From assembly GCA_905236685.1 (NCBI GenBank), contig CAJOPD010000017.1, positions 1-26,606 on the forward strand: a DNA stretch of 26,606 nt, in the 5' to 3' direction. The stretch is from an uncultured Clostridia bacterium. Lineage in GTDB: Bacteria; Bacillota; Clostridia; UBA1381. Below are positions 1-8,053 of the stretch, in pieces; within the stretch, counting starts at the first letter, position 1, and every line of letters begins with the position of its first letter. Made by a program: the position numbers and the translations under genes. Under the pieces are notes generated by a model. It searched no databases, was not told the DNA's origin, and saw nothing but the letters and a program-made list of their open reading frames with translations.

Positions 1-223
1 TACTCTTGAAAATCATAATATTGATTATAAAATGATGATTTTGCCCGACCACCCGACGCCGATTTCTATAAAAACTCACGCCGCAGACCCTGTTCCGTAT
101 GTAATTTACAGTTCGGTTAAAAATACTCCCTCAGGACTTGCTTACAGCGAGGACAACGGCAAAAAAACGGGCGTATATTACGGCAGCGGCGTAGAGCTTA
201 TGAGGCATTTTTTGGAAAAATGA
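1..223 (+). CDS. apgM: Cofactor-independent phosphoglycerate mutase (ApgM type), C-terminal fragment
   Basis: Only the last 73 codons are present. The frame is open from base 2 and the stop is TGA at 221-223, so the gene begins upstream of the window. The visible tail contains ILPDHPTPISIKTH followed by DPVPYVIYSS, which resembles the C-terminal metal-binding and substrate region of the archaeal-type 2,3-bisphosphoglycerate-independent phosphoglycerate mutases of the alkaline phosphatase superfamily. These interconvert 3- and 2-phosphoglycerate in glycolysis, although some clostridial members lie in threonine-biosynthesis clusters and may act on other phospho-compounds. The internal ATG at 32 is not the true start, because coding similarity extends upstream of it. 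The next gene starts 12 bases after the stop, which suggests one transcript. The family call is fairly sure; the physiological substrate is not visible. Confidence 0.82.
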   Translation, partial: TLENHNIDYKMMILPDHPTPISIKTHAADPVPYVIYSSVKNTPSGLAYSEDNGKKTGVYYGSGVELMRHFLEK

Positions 224-235
224 GAGGAGTAAACC

Positions 236-1399
236 GTGATTAAAAAGAAAACAGTAAAGAGCTTGGTTTTGATAATAGCGGCAGTTGCCGTTATATCTGC
301 AATAATCATATTCTTTCCGAATATTTTGAGCTTTTTGTGGTCGCTATTGCTGATTTTTATACCGTTTATCCTTGCGTATCTTGTATCGCTTTTTGCAAAT
401 AATCTTGCAGACGCGCTACAAAAACGCTTTCGCCTTCCGCGAAGCGCTGCCGCTATAATGGTAATTATTCTTACCGTCGGAGTTTTGGGAGGTATTTTAG
501 GGGCTATTATATGGAAAATTGTGGACGAAATCAGGCAGATTTATGACAATTTTCCGTCGATTTACGCAGGTATACAGACCTCGTGGAACAGAATTTCGGG
601 TAATTTTGCCGACATAATGGACCAAATGCCCGAAAATATTCAGCTGTCCATAAACAGCCTTTACGAACAGTTTATGGACGGGCTTGCAAATCTTTTTAAG
701 GATATAAAGATTTTCAAAACGGCAGGCGATATTGCAAAAAGACTGCCTACCATAATTATCAGCGTAATAACTTTTATTCTGTCGCTATACTTTATGATTT
801 CCGACTCAAAAACGGTTGCGGATTTTTTGAGAAAATATGTTCCTATGCCTATTCAAATCCGTGCCTCACAGCTTAAAAAAGAGGTAAAAAAGTATATGGG
901 CGGGTACTTAAAAGCACAGCTCATTATGATGTGTATTTCGTCTGTGATTTTGCTTATAGGCTTGCTTATTTTAAGGGTTGAATACGCGCTCATTATTGCG
1001 ATTACGATAGCGATATTTGATGCACTTCCGTTTTTTGGCAGCGGAGCGGTACTTATTCCGTGGTCTTTGATAGAATTTCTTTCAGGTAATGTTTCAAGCG
1101 GAGTAGGACTTCTTATAATTTACCTGTCGGTGCTTTTGATGCGCCAGCTGATTGAACCGAAAATTGTGGGAAAAAGTATCGGAATGCACCCGTTGCTTAC
1201 GCTTATGTCGATGTATGCGGGTTATCGGATATTTTCAATCGGCGGCTTGATTTTGGGGCCACTGACGCTTATGCTTATAATCAGCTTTTATAAGGTTGGG
1301 TTATTTGACGATATTATAAGATTTTTTAAAACCGTTTATGGCAAAATTTCGGCGGAGATAAAGAAAATAATCATTTCATTTAACAGTGAAGGAGAATAA
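236..1399 (+). CDS. ytvI: AI-2E family / YtvI-like sporulation integral membrane protein
   Basis: This 387-residue polytopic membrane protein starts with GTG at 236, six bases after AGAGGAG at 223-229. Hydrophobic segments lie near residues 10-60, 70-95 and 170-190, and several more run from about 225 to 360. The region between about 95 and 165 is polar and probably extracytoplasmic. Family signatures are PFFGSGAVLIPW at 265-276 and RQLIEPK at 303-309, followed by a GMHPLLTL stretch and a glycine-rich last helix ending in LGPL. This is the AI-2E/PerM (UPF0118) fold, and the P-x-G-x-G-x-x-x-x-PW and RQ-x-x-EPK forms fit the YtvI sporulation subgroup best. The transported substrate is unknown. 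It sits between apgM and metG with almost no spacing, so co-transcription is likely. The superfamily is near certain; the YtvI assignment is inferred from motifs. Confidence 0.8.
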   Translation: MIKKKTVKSLVLIIAAVAVISAIIIFFPNILSFLWSLLLIFIPFILAYLVSLFANNLADALQKRFRLPRSAAAIMVIILTVGVLGGILGAIIWKIVDEIRQIYDNFPSIYAGIQTSWNRISGNFADIMDQMPENIQLSINSLYEQFMDGLANLFKDIKIFKTAGDIAKRLPTIIISVITFILSLYFMISDSKTVADFLRKYVPMPIQIRASQLKKEVKKYMGGYLKAQLIMMCISSVILLIGLLILRVEYALIIAITIAIFDALPFFGSGAVLIPWSLIEFLSGNVSSGVGLLIIYLSVLLMRQLIEPKIVGKSIGMHPLLTLMSMYAGYRIFSIGGLILGPLTLMLIISFYKVGLFDDIIRFFKTVYGKISAEIKKIIISFNSEGE

Positions 1400-1401
1400 T
1401 A

Positions 1402-3315
1402 ATGGGGAAAAAGTTTTACATCACGACTGCAATAGCATATACATCGAGAAAGCCTCATATCGGCAATACCTATGAAATAGTCTTAACAGACGCAATAGCG
1501 AGATTTCGCAGATTTTTAGGCGATGATGTGTTCTTTTTGACAGGTACTGACGAACACGGGCAGAAAATTCAGGAGATAGCGGAAAAAGAGGGTATAGCCC
1601 CGCAGGCATATGTTGACAGAATTGCAGGGCAGATTAAAGATATAGCAGATATGCTTAATGTCAGTTATGATAAATTCATAAGAACGACAGACGACTATCA
1701 TATTGCAGCGGTACAAAAGATATTCAAAAAGCTTTACGAGCAGGGCGATATATATAAGTCGGAGTATGAAGGCTGGTACTGCACGCCTTGCGAGTCCTTC
1801 TGGACCGAAACGCAGCTTGTGGACGGAAAATGTCCCGATTGCAACCGAGAAGTCAAAAAGACAAAGGAAGAGGCATATTTCTTCAAAATGAGCAAATATC
1901 AGGACAGGCTTATTAAATATATTGAGGAAAATCCTGATTTTATTCAGCCCGAATCGCGCAAAAAGGAAATGATAAATAATTTCTTAAAGGTTGGACTTCA
2001 AGACCTATGCGTGTCAAGGACAAGCTTTAACTGGGGCATACCTGTCGATTTTGATGATAAGCATGTTGTATATGTCTGGATTGACGCGCTTTCAAACTAT
2101 ATCACAGCCCTTGGATATTCTCCTGACAGTAAGGGAGAGCTTTATAACAAGTATTGGCCTGCCGATGTCCATATTATCGGTAAGGATATACTGAGATTTC
2201 ACACGATTTACTGGCCGATAATGCTTATGGCACTTGGCGAGCCGCTTCCGAAACAGGTGTTCGGACATCCGTGGCTGCTTTTCGGTGAGGAAAAAATGTC
2301 AAAATCCCGCGGGAATGTGATATATGCCGATGAACTTATAGACCATTTCGGCGTTGATGCGGTTCGGTATTATTTGTTGCACGAAATGCCGTATGCGCAG
2401 GACGGAAGCATCACTTATGACACATTTATTGCACGGTATAATTCCGATTTGGCAAATACTCTTGGAAATCTTGTAAACAGAACTGTTGCAATGATAAACA
2501 AGTATTTTGGCGGAGAAATCAAAAAAGGCGAATTCGGAGGAGAATTTGACGAGGATTTAAGGAGCGTCGCAACCTCTGCAATATCCAATATAGAAAATAT
2601 GATGAAAACTTGGCATATTGCAGACAGTATTGACGAAATCTGGAAGGTCGTAAACAGAGCGAATAAGTATATCGACGAAACTACGCCCTGGATACTCGCA
2701 AAATCCGAGGAAGAAAGGTCAAGGCTTGCAGGGGTTTTGTATAATCTTGCAGAAACTATCCGAATTATATCTGGGCTTTTGACATCATTTATGCCAAAAA
2801 CAGCAGAAGAAATCAAAAATCAGATAGGCGCCCAAGATATTTCTTATGAAAGCTTAAAAACCTTCGGTAATTTGAAGGACGGCACAAAAGTAGGCGCGGC
2901 AGTTCCGCTTTTTGCCCGTATTGATGCGGAGGCAAAGCTGGAAGAACTTTTCAGCGATGCGGAGGAAAAGATAGATATTGCGCCGTTTAAGGATTATTGC
3001 GATTTTGAAGATTTTGAAAAGCTCGATATCCGTGTCGGCAAGGTTTTGGAATGTGAAAAGGTACCAAAGTCAGACAAGCTTTTGCGCTTTACCTTAGAGG
3101 TTGGCAGTGAAACAAGACAAATTTTGTCGGGAATTGCCAAATTTCATAAAGCGGAGGAGCTTGTAGGCAAGAATGTCATATTTATTGCAAATTTAAAGCC
3201 GAGAAAAATTATGGGATTTGAATCGCAGGGAATGATTTTGTCGGCGGAATTTAAGGACGGACTTACCGCGCTTACCACAATAAACGAAATACAAAGCGGT
3301 GCAGAAATCGTATAA
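1402..3315 (+). CDS. metG: Methionine--tRNA ligase with C-terminal tRNA-binding domain
   Basis: This class I aminoacyl-tRNA synthetase charges tRNA-Met with methionine in the cytoplasm. HIGN lies at residues 19-22 and KMSKS at 298-302, the two halves of the ATP site. A zinc knuckle is formed by C127-x2-C130 and C144-x2-C147, typical of the MetRS connective peptide. The anticodon-binding helical domain follows at about 380-500. From about 537 an EMAP-II/Trbp111-like OB-fold module begins with KLDIRVGKV and continues to the end, giving the 637-residue dimeric form usual in Bacillota. The ATG start at 1402 lies two bases after the ytvI stop, and the upstream GGAGAATA serves as ribosome binding site. 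proS follows 21 bases later. No T-box leader fits in the gap, so any control must act further upstream. Confidence 0.97.
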   Translation: MGKKFYITTAIAYTSRKPHIGNTYEIVLTDAIARFRRFLGDDVFFLTGTDEHGQKIQEIAEKEGIAPQAYVDRIAGQIKDIADMLNVSYDKFIRTTDDYHIAAVQKIFKKLYEQGDIYKSEYEGWYCTPCESFWTETQLVDGKCPDCNREVKKTKEEAYFFKMSKYQDRLIKYIEENPDFIQPESRKKEMINNFLKVGLQDLCVSRTSFNWGIPVDFDDKHVVYVWIDALSNYITALGYSPDSKGELYNKYWPADVHIIGKDILRFHTIYWPIMLMALGEPLPKQVFGHPWLLFGEEKMSKSRGNVIYADELIDHFGVDAVRYYLLHEMPYAQDGSITYDTFIARYNSDLANTLGNLVNRTVAMINKYFGGEIKKGEFGGEFDEDLRSVATSAISNIENMMKTWHIADSIDEIWKVVNRANKYIDETTPWILAKSEEERSRLAGVLYNLAETIRIISGLLTSFMPKTAEEIKNQIGAQDISYESLKTFGNLKDGTKVGAAVPLFARIDAEAKLEELFSDAEEKIDIAPFKDYCDFEDFEKLDIRVGKVLECEKVPKSDKLLRFTLEVGSETRQILSGIAKFHKAEELVGKNVIFIANLKPRKIMGFESQGMILSAEFKDGLTALTTINEIQSGAEIV

Positions 3316-3336
3316 CAGGAAGGAAAAAATAGCGTT

Positions 3337-5043
3337 ATGAGAATGACAAATTTGCTCGTACCTACTTTAAGAGAGGTACCTGCGGAAGCGGAGATAAAAA
3401 GCCACCAGCTTATGCTGAGAGCGGGCTATATAAGGAAAATTGCGGCGGGAATTTATTCCTATCTGCCGCTGGGTATGCGGACACTTAAAAAGGTTGAAAA
3501 TATTGTCCGCGAAGAAATGGACAGAGCAGGAGCCCAGGAACTTTTGATGCCTGCACTTTTGCCTGCTGAGGTGTATCAGGAGTCGGGAAGATGGGAAGTT
3601 TTCGGCGATTCTATGTTCAAGTTAAAGGATAGAAACGACAGGGACTTCTGCCTTGGTCCGACGCACGAGGAGCCTTTTACAAAGCTCTGCTTAAATGAGG
3701 TGCGCTCATACAAGGAATATCCTATCACTCTCTATCAGATACAGACAAAGTACCGTGATGAAGGCCGCCCAAGATTTGGCTTAATAAGAGGCAGAGAGTT
3801 CATAATGAAGGACGCGTACAGCTTTGATTTGGATGAAATTGGACTTGACAACTCCTATAAAAAGATGTACAATGCTTATTGCAGAATATTCGAGCGTTTA
3901 GGACTTGATTTTACAATAGTCGACGCGGATTCCGGCGCAATGGGCGGAAGCGGAAGTCAGGAATTTATGGTAAAATCTCCCGTAGGCGAGGACGGAATTG
4001 CGTATTGCGAGGCTTGCGGATATGCGGCAAATTATGAAAAAGCGGCGGCAATTCCTACCGAAAAGGATTTTGTTGAGGGAGAGCTTTCGCTTGAAAAAAT
4101 CAAAACTCCCGATGTCCATACTATTGAGGAGCTTGTTTCCTTTATGGACAGCGAGCCGTATGTGTTTGCAAAAACTATTATTTATAAGGCAGACGATAAA
4201 TACATAGCGGCAATGGTCAGGGGCGACAGGGAGATAAACGAGGTAAAACTCAAAAATCTTGTTGGCGCTGTTGATGACTTGGAGCTTGCCGAGCCTTCTG
4301 TTGTCCGCGAAATAACAAAAGCACAGGTCGGCTTTGCGGGTCCAATCGGTCTTGATATTCCGGTATTTGCAGACTTTGAAGTGCAGAATATGAAAAACTT
4401 TATAGTCGGCGCAAACGAAACAGATTACCACTATAAAAATGTAAATATAGGCAGAGATTTTGAGCCTACCGCTTTTGCGGATATCCGTGTTATTGAAGAA
4501 GGCGACGCTTGCCCGATTTGTAAAAAGCCGATAAAAACGGTGCAGGGAATTGAGGTAGGGCATATCTTCAAGCTCGGCACAAAATATTCAAAGGCGTTGG
4601 GACTTACATATCAGTCGGAAACAGGCGAGGCGAAAACGGTTGTTATGGGCTGTTACGGAATTGGCGTCACGAGGTGTATTTCCGCAGCCATTGAACAGGG
4701 AAATGATGAAAACGGAATTGTGCTGCCGGTTTCAATAGCGCCGTTTGAGGCTGTTGTCGTGCCCGTCAATGCAAAAGATGATGAACAGCTTGCGCTTGCT
4801 GAAAAAATATACAATTCGCTTTTGGATAAAGGCGTTGAGGCGTTAATAGACGACAGACAGGAACGGGCGGGAGTGAAATTCAAAGACGCCGATTTAATAG
4901 GTATTCCCGTAAGAATAGTTGTCGGCAAAAAATGCGGTGAAGGCATTGTGGAATATAAATTAAGAACAGAGGAAAACTCTGTTGAAAATACAGTTGAAGA
5001 GGCAATTTCAAACGCAGAAGAATACATCAGGAGTAATAAATAA
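3337..5043 (+). CDS. proS: Proline--tRNA ligase (bacterial type, with INS editing domain)
   Basis: This class II synthetase of 568 residues attaches proline to tRNA-Pro. The N-terminus is the conserved LLVPTLREVPAEAE segment followed by GYIRKIAAGIYSYLPLG (motif 1). Motif 2 is TKYRDEGRPRFGLIRGREF with R140 as the ATP-binding arginine. Motif 3 is GCYGIGVTR at 438-446. Residues of roughly 224-407 form the YbaK-like INS insertion, which hydrolyses mischarged Ala-tRNA-Pro, and the C-terminal anticodon-binding domain (about 465-565) contains VVPVNAKDD and GVEALIDDRQERAGVKFKDA. The ATG at 3337 follows AGGAAGGA at 3318-3325; a second in-frame ATG lies at 3343, but the N-terminal MRM form is common in the family. 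It is flanked at 21 and 20 bases by metG and the sugar dehydratase gene, probably in one operon. Confidence 0.97.
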   Translation: MRMTNLLVPTLREVPAEAEIKSHQLMLRAGYIRKIAAGIYSYLPLGMRTLKKVENIVREEMDRAGAQELLMPALLPAEVYQESGRWEVFGDSMFKLKDRNDRDFCLGPTHEEPFTKLCLNEVRSYKEYPITLYQIQTKYRDEGRPRFGLIRGREFIMKDAYSFDLDEIGLDNSYKKMYNAYCRIFERLGLDFTIVDADSGAMGGSGSQEFMVKSPVGEDGIAYCEACGYAANYEKAAAIPTEKDFVEGELSLEKIKTPDVHTIEELVSFMDSEPYVFAKTIIYKADDKYIAAMVRGDREINEVKLKNLVGAVDDLELAEPSVVREITKAQVGFAGPIGLDIPVFADFEVQNMKNFIVGANETDYHYKNVNIGRDFEPTAFADIRVIEEGDACPICKKPIKTVQGIEVGHIFKLGTKYSKALGLTYQSETGEAKTVVMGCYGIGVTRCISAAIEQGNDENGIVLPVSIAPFEAVVVPVNAKDDEQLALAEKIYNSLLDKGVEALIDDRQERAGVKFKDADLIGIPVRIVVGKKCGEGIVEYKLRTEENSVENTVEEAISNAEEYIRSNK

Positions 5044-5063
5044 ACCGTGAAAGGATAATTATT

Positions 5064-6920
5064 ATGACTTTTTTCATAAGACATAGGAGGACAATACTAT
5101 TGTCCTTGATAGACATTTCAATATGCTTATTTTCATATTTGCTGTCCTATGTTTTGATATTTTATATTGCAGCTTCGGACTTTGATTTTGCGTTTTCCGT
5201 TGACAGATATACTATGCTCGTCAATATGGCTATTATATCCTTTGTCTTTTGGTTTGGGCTGTGGTTCTGCGGTTGCTATAAGACGATATGGAGATTTGCT
5301 TCGCCAACCGATTTTTTGAAATGCGTTTTTGGAGTTACCTTAGGTCTTGTGCTTTACTATCCTTTTAAGTGGACATTTTATAAGGAATTCTCCGATATAT
5401 ATGTGTTTACTGATTATTTTCTTGTTGTAATTGTAACTGTCGCTGCAAGAACTGTTTATAAGGATATATCTGTAAGATTATCACAAATTTCAAACGGTCA
5501 CAGAATAAGAACAATGATTATAGGCGCAGGCTATACAGGCAAAAAAGTTATTGACGAAATGCACGGCGGCTCGGCATATCGTCCTGTCGTCATTGTTGAT
5601 GATGATTCAAAGAAGGTCGGCAGGACCATAGAGGGCATTTTAATCGGCGGAAGTACCTATGATATTCCTAAACTTGTAGAAAAGTACCGTGTTAAGTCGA
5701 TATTTTTTGCCATTCCTTCAATAACGCCTGAGGAAAGACGCAGAATTTTAAATATTTGCTCGGAAACCATATGTGAAGTAAAGGTTATGCCGTATATGTA
5801 CGAGCTTATAGACAACGCAGATTTTCTGGGTCAGGGCAAGAATATCAATATTGAAGATTTGCTCGGCAGAGAGCCTATCAAATTTTCTGATTTTGAAGTT
5901 CAGGAGCTTATAAGGGACAGAGTCTGTATGGTGACGGGCGGAGGCGGCTCTATCGGCTCGGAGCTTTGCAGGCAAATATCGCTGCATAACCCTAAAAAAC
6001 TTGTAATTGTCGATATTTATGAGAACAATGCATACGATATCCAGCAGGAATTGCAGTCAAAATATCCTGATTTGGATTTAGATGTGAGAATTGCGTCTGT
6101 GCGTGACTATGACAAGATGAAACATCTTTTCGATACCTTAAAGCCCGAGCTTGTATTTCATGCGGCAGCGCATAAACATGTGCCTTTAATGGAAACAAGC
6201 CCGGAAGAAGCTATAAAGAACAATGTCGGCGGCACATATAATGTTGCGTCGCTTGCAAATGAATATAAGGTGCAGAAATTTGTGCTCGTTTCTACCGATA
6301 AAGCGGTAAATCCGACAAATGTTATGGGCGCAACAAAGCGTTGCTGTGAAATGATAGTCGAGTATTTTTCGCAGGTGAGTGAATTTACCGACTTTGTTGC
6401 CGTGCGCTTTGGCAATGTTTTGGGCTCAAACGGCTCGGTTATTCCGCTTTTTGAGAAACAGCTTGCGTCAGGCGGTCCGCTTACCGTAACGCACCCCGAT
6501 ATTATAAGGTATTTTATGACCATACCGGAGGCAGTTTTGCTGATTTTGCAGGCGGCAACGCTTGCAAAGGGCGGAGAAATCTTTGTGCTGGATATGGGCG
6601 AGCCTGTTAAAATCTTAAAGCTTGCGGAAAATCTCATCAAATTGCACGGAAAAGAGCCGTATAAGGATATAGATATTGAATTTACGGGACTTCGTCCGGG
6701 CGAAAAGCTTTTTGAGGAGCTTTTGATGTCGGAAGAGGGAATAAAGGCGACTGCAAATAAAAAGATTTTTATAGGCAAACAAATTCAGATTGATGAAGGA
6801 AAATTCCCTGAAATGATTAAAAATATAAGGGAAATAGCATACTCCAATAACTCGGAGGAAGCGGTAGAGGCGCTTAGACGAATGGTGCCAACCTTCAATC
6901 ACGCAGTTATAAATAAGTAA
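5064..6920 (+). CDS. Membrane-anchored nucleotide-sugar 4,6-dehydratase/epimerase (CapD/PglF/WbpM family)
   Basis: The 618-residue protein has four hydrophobic segments in the first ~125 residues, a first Rossmann-like domain starting at MIIGAGYTGKK (151-161), and a long-chain SDR domain with the NAD(P)-binding motif VTGGGGSIGSE at 290-300. The catalytic region STDKAVNPTNVMGATKR covers 410-426: T411, D412 and K413, then M421 where classical SDRs have tyrosine, then K425. This S/T-M-K arrangement is typical of the large membrane-bound 4,6-dehydratases that turn UDP-GlcNAc into a UDP-4-keto-6-deoxy sugar for capsule, O-glycan or glycoprotein synthesis. The FRPGEKLFEEL-like C-terminal segment is present as GLRPGEKLFEEL. 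The start at 5064 has AAGGA at 5051-5055. The exact sugar substrate cannot be read from the sequence. The gene ends just before a strong hairpin terminator. Confidence 0.9.
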   Translation: MTFFIRHRRTILLSLIDISICLFSYLLSYVLIFYIAASDFDFAFSVDRYTMLVNMAIISFVFWFGLWFCGCYKTIWRFASPTDFLKCVFGVTLGLVLYYPFKWTFYKEFSDIYVFTDYFLVVIVTVAARTVYKDISVRLSQISNGHRIRTMIIGAGYTGKKVIDEMHGGSAYRPVVIVDDDSKKVGRTIEGILIGGSTYDIPKLVEKYRVKSIFFAIPSITPEERRRILNICSETICEVKVMPYMYELIDNADFLGQGKNINIEDLLGREPIKFSDFEVQELIRDRVCMVTGGGGSIGSELCRQISLHNPKKLVIVDIYENNAYDIQQELQSKYPDLDLDVRIASVRDYDKMKHLFDTLKPELVFHAAAHKHVPLMETSPEEAIKNNVGGTYNVASLANEYKVQKFVLVSTDKAVNPTNVMGATKRCCEMIVEYFSQVSEFTDFVAVRFGNVLGSNGSVIPLFEKQLASGGPLTVTHPDIIRYFMTIPEAVLLILQAATLAKGGEIFVLDMGEPVKILKLAENLIKLHGKEPYKDIDIEFTGLRPGEKLFEELLMSEEGIKATANKKIFIGKQIQIDEGKFPEMIKNIREIAYSNNSEEAVEALRRMVPTFNHAVINK

Positions 6921-6923
6921 AAT

Positions 6924-6959
6924 AAAATCGGCAAGGTTAGAAATAACCTTGCCGATTTT
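6924..6959. terminator. Bidirectional intrinsic terminator
   Basis: A perfect 16-bp stem (6924-6939 with 6944-6959) closes on a GAAA tetraloop at 6940-6943. On the plus strand the arm ends in GATTTT and the sequence then turns to GG, so the U tail is short. On the minus strand the arm is followed by the U-rich TTTTATTTTACTT, making it the strong terminator of the tRNA-Met gene. It lies between the convergent dehydratase gene and tRNA and probably serves both. Confidence 0.85.
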
Positions 6960-7035
6960 GGTAGCGGTAATAAGATTTGAACTTATGACACCACGGGTAT
7001 GAACCGTGTGCTCTAGCCAACTGAGCTATACCGCC
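6959..7035 (-). tRNA. tRNA-Met (CAT), elongator
   Basis: Read on the minus strand, the 77 bases fold as a full cloverleaf. The acceptor stem GGCGGTA pairs with TACCGCT, including one G-U at the first pair. The D arm is GCTC/GAGC, the anticodon stem CACGG/CCGTG holds the loop TTCATAC with anticodon CAT, and the T arm is ATAAG-TTCAAAT-CTTAT. A discriminator A and an encoded CCA end the molecule. The overall body, beginning GGCGGTATAGCTCAG, matches elongator tRNA-Met of Bacillota rather than tRNA-Ile2 (usually GGACC-type acceptor) or initiator tRNA (mismatched first pair). The last A of CCA is also the first base of the terminator stem. Confidence 0.95.
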
Positions 7036-7053
7036 ATATACGCGACGAAAGCT

Positions 7054-7082
7054 ATTATACAGCAACTTTTTACGATTGTCAA
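7054..7082 (-). promoter_or_regulatory. Consensus sigma-A promoter for tRNA-Met
   Basis: On the minus strand, TTGACA (7077-7082) and TATAAT (7054-7059) are both exact consensus hexamers with a 17-base spacer. The predicted start is near 7047, giving a leader of about a dozen bases before the tRNA 5' end at 7035. Confidence 0.9.
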
Positions 7083-7107
7083 TAGATTTTGCCAAAAAAT
7101 ATTATTT

Positions 7108-7126
7108 TATTCGTATATTGCGAATA
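7108..7126. repeat. Inverted repeat upstream of the pdaA-like gene
   Basis: TATTCG (7108-7113) and CGAATA (7121-7126) form a perfect 6-bp inverted repeat around TATATTG. It lies 22 bases before the deacetylase start, in a very AT-rich stretch. It could be an operator; I recognise no regulator for it. No strong sigma-A promoter is visible for this gene: the best is TTGCCA at 7089-7094 with TATATT at 7114-7119, a 19-base spacer overlapping the repeat. Confidence 0.35.
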
Positions 7127-7148
7127 TATATTTTAATGAGGTGAAATT

Positions 7149-8003
7149 ATGAAAAAAATAATACTTTTAATCATTTTAGCTCTTGCTTTGCAGGGGTGCA
7201 CAGCTAAACCTGAAACGAAAAAAACTGCCGAAACGGTAAGTACGGAAGAGGAACAGACAGAGGTGCAGGACATAAATACTCTTGACAACAAGGGCTATGG
7301 CTGGGGGTTTAAAAAGGAAATAGGAAAAAAGCCAGATATCCCGAAGGAAACGGAAGAACTTTTAGAAAAATATGATGCCTTTTACATAGACAAAAGCGGC
7401 GAAAAGGTGATGTATATTACTTTTGATGAAGGATATGAGGCAGGCTATACCGCGCAGATTTTAGATACTTTAAAGGAAAAGGGAGTAAAGGCTGCCTTTT
7501 TCATTACGGGCGATTATTTTGACAGAGAGCAGGAACTGGTCAAGCGTATGTATGACGAAGGGCATATTATCGGCAATCATACCGAGCACCACCCAAACCT
7601 GCATAAGCTCGGCGACTACAAAAAGATGCAGGAGGAGTTTAAAAGTCTTGACGATAAGTATTTTGCAGAATTCGGCGAGCATATGGAGTATATGCGCGCG
7701 CCAGAGGGCGAGTACAGCGAAAGAGTTTTGGCTGCGGCAAAGGACGCAGGCTATAAAACTGCGTTTTGGAGCTTTGCTTACAGGGATTGGCTGAGGGATA
7801 ATGTGAGAGGGAAGGAGTATGCAAAAGAGTCGGTTATTCCGTACTTTCACGATGGCGCAGTCTTGCTTTTGCACGCAGTATCAAAGGATAACGCAGAGGC
7901 GTTGTCTGACATAATTTCAGAAGCGGAAAAACAGGGATTTTCCTTCAAAAATTTGGATAAATTATGCTTTAAAGAAAATTTGGAGGATAAAGCGGGCAAA
8001 TAA
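7149..8003 (+). CDS. pdaA: PdaA-like polysaccharide deacetylase lipoprotein (delta-lactam-biosynthetic de-N-acetylase)
   Basis: The 284-residue protein carries a lipoprotein signal: MKKIILL, a hydrophobic stretch, and the lipobox LQGC with C17. It should therefore sit on the outer face of the membrane. After a charged linker comes GYGWGFKK, then YDAFYID, both typical of PdaA. The NodB homology domain has motif 1 TFDEGYE (91-97), motif 2 H144-x3-H148 and motif 3 RAPEGEYSE, and ends with LLLHAVSKDNAEAL and a family-typical tail. PdaA removes the N-acetyl group from muramic acid so that muramic-delta-lactam of the spore cortex can form, so a spore-related role is likely. E94 takes the place where classical NodB enzymes have a second Asp and B. 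subtilis PdaA has Asn. Its start has GAGGTG at 7138-7143. Membrane anchoring differs from the B. subtilis enzyme as I recall it. Confidence 0.88.
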   Translation: MKKIILLIILALALQGCTAKPETKKTAETVSTEEEQTEVQDINTLDNKGYGWGFKKEIGKKPDIPKETEELLEKYDAFYIDKSGEKVMYITFDEGYEAGYTAQILDTLKEKGVKAAFFITGDYFDREQELVKRMYDEGHIIGNHTEHHPNLHKLGDYKKMQEEFKSLDDKYFAEFGEHMEYMRAPEGEYSERVLAAAKDAGYKTAFWSFAYRDWLRDNVRGKEYAKESVIPYFHDGAVLLLHAVSKDNAEALSDIISEAEKQGFSFKNLDKLCFKENLEDKAGK

Positions 8004-8014
8004 ACCGATTTTTG

Positions 8015-8043
8015 TTGACAAAGATAGAAAAAAATGTTATAAT
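8015..8043 (+). promoter_or_regulatory. Consensus sigma-A promoter for glutamine synthetase
   Basis: TTGACA (8015-8020) and TATAAT (8038-8043) are exact consensus hexamers with a 17-base spacer, so transcription should start near 8050. This leaves an untranslated leader of about 84 bases containing the hairpin at 8054-8091. No terminator is visible between pdaA and this promoter. Confidence 0.9.
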
Positions 8044-8053
8044 TTTAGTGTTT

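Noticed and set aside
1380..1402. T-box leader for metG or proS
   Set aside because: The gaps before metG (2 bases) and proS (21 bases) are too short to hold one.
3898..4563. Long minus-strand open frame opposite proS, and similar ones opposite the dehydratase, glnN and rnfC genes
   Set aside because: These have no ribosome binding site and no recognisable domain, and lie within strongly supported genes. They are by-products of codon usage on the other strand.
6959..7035. tRNA-Ile2 (CAT read as lysidine) or initiator tRNA-fMet
   Set aside because: The GGCGG acceptor and arm sequences match elongator tRNA-Met. The first acceptor pair is G-U, not the mismatch of the initiator.
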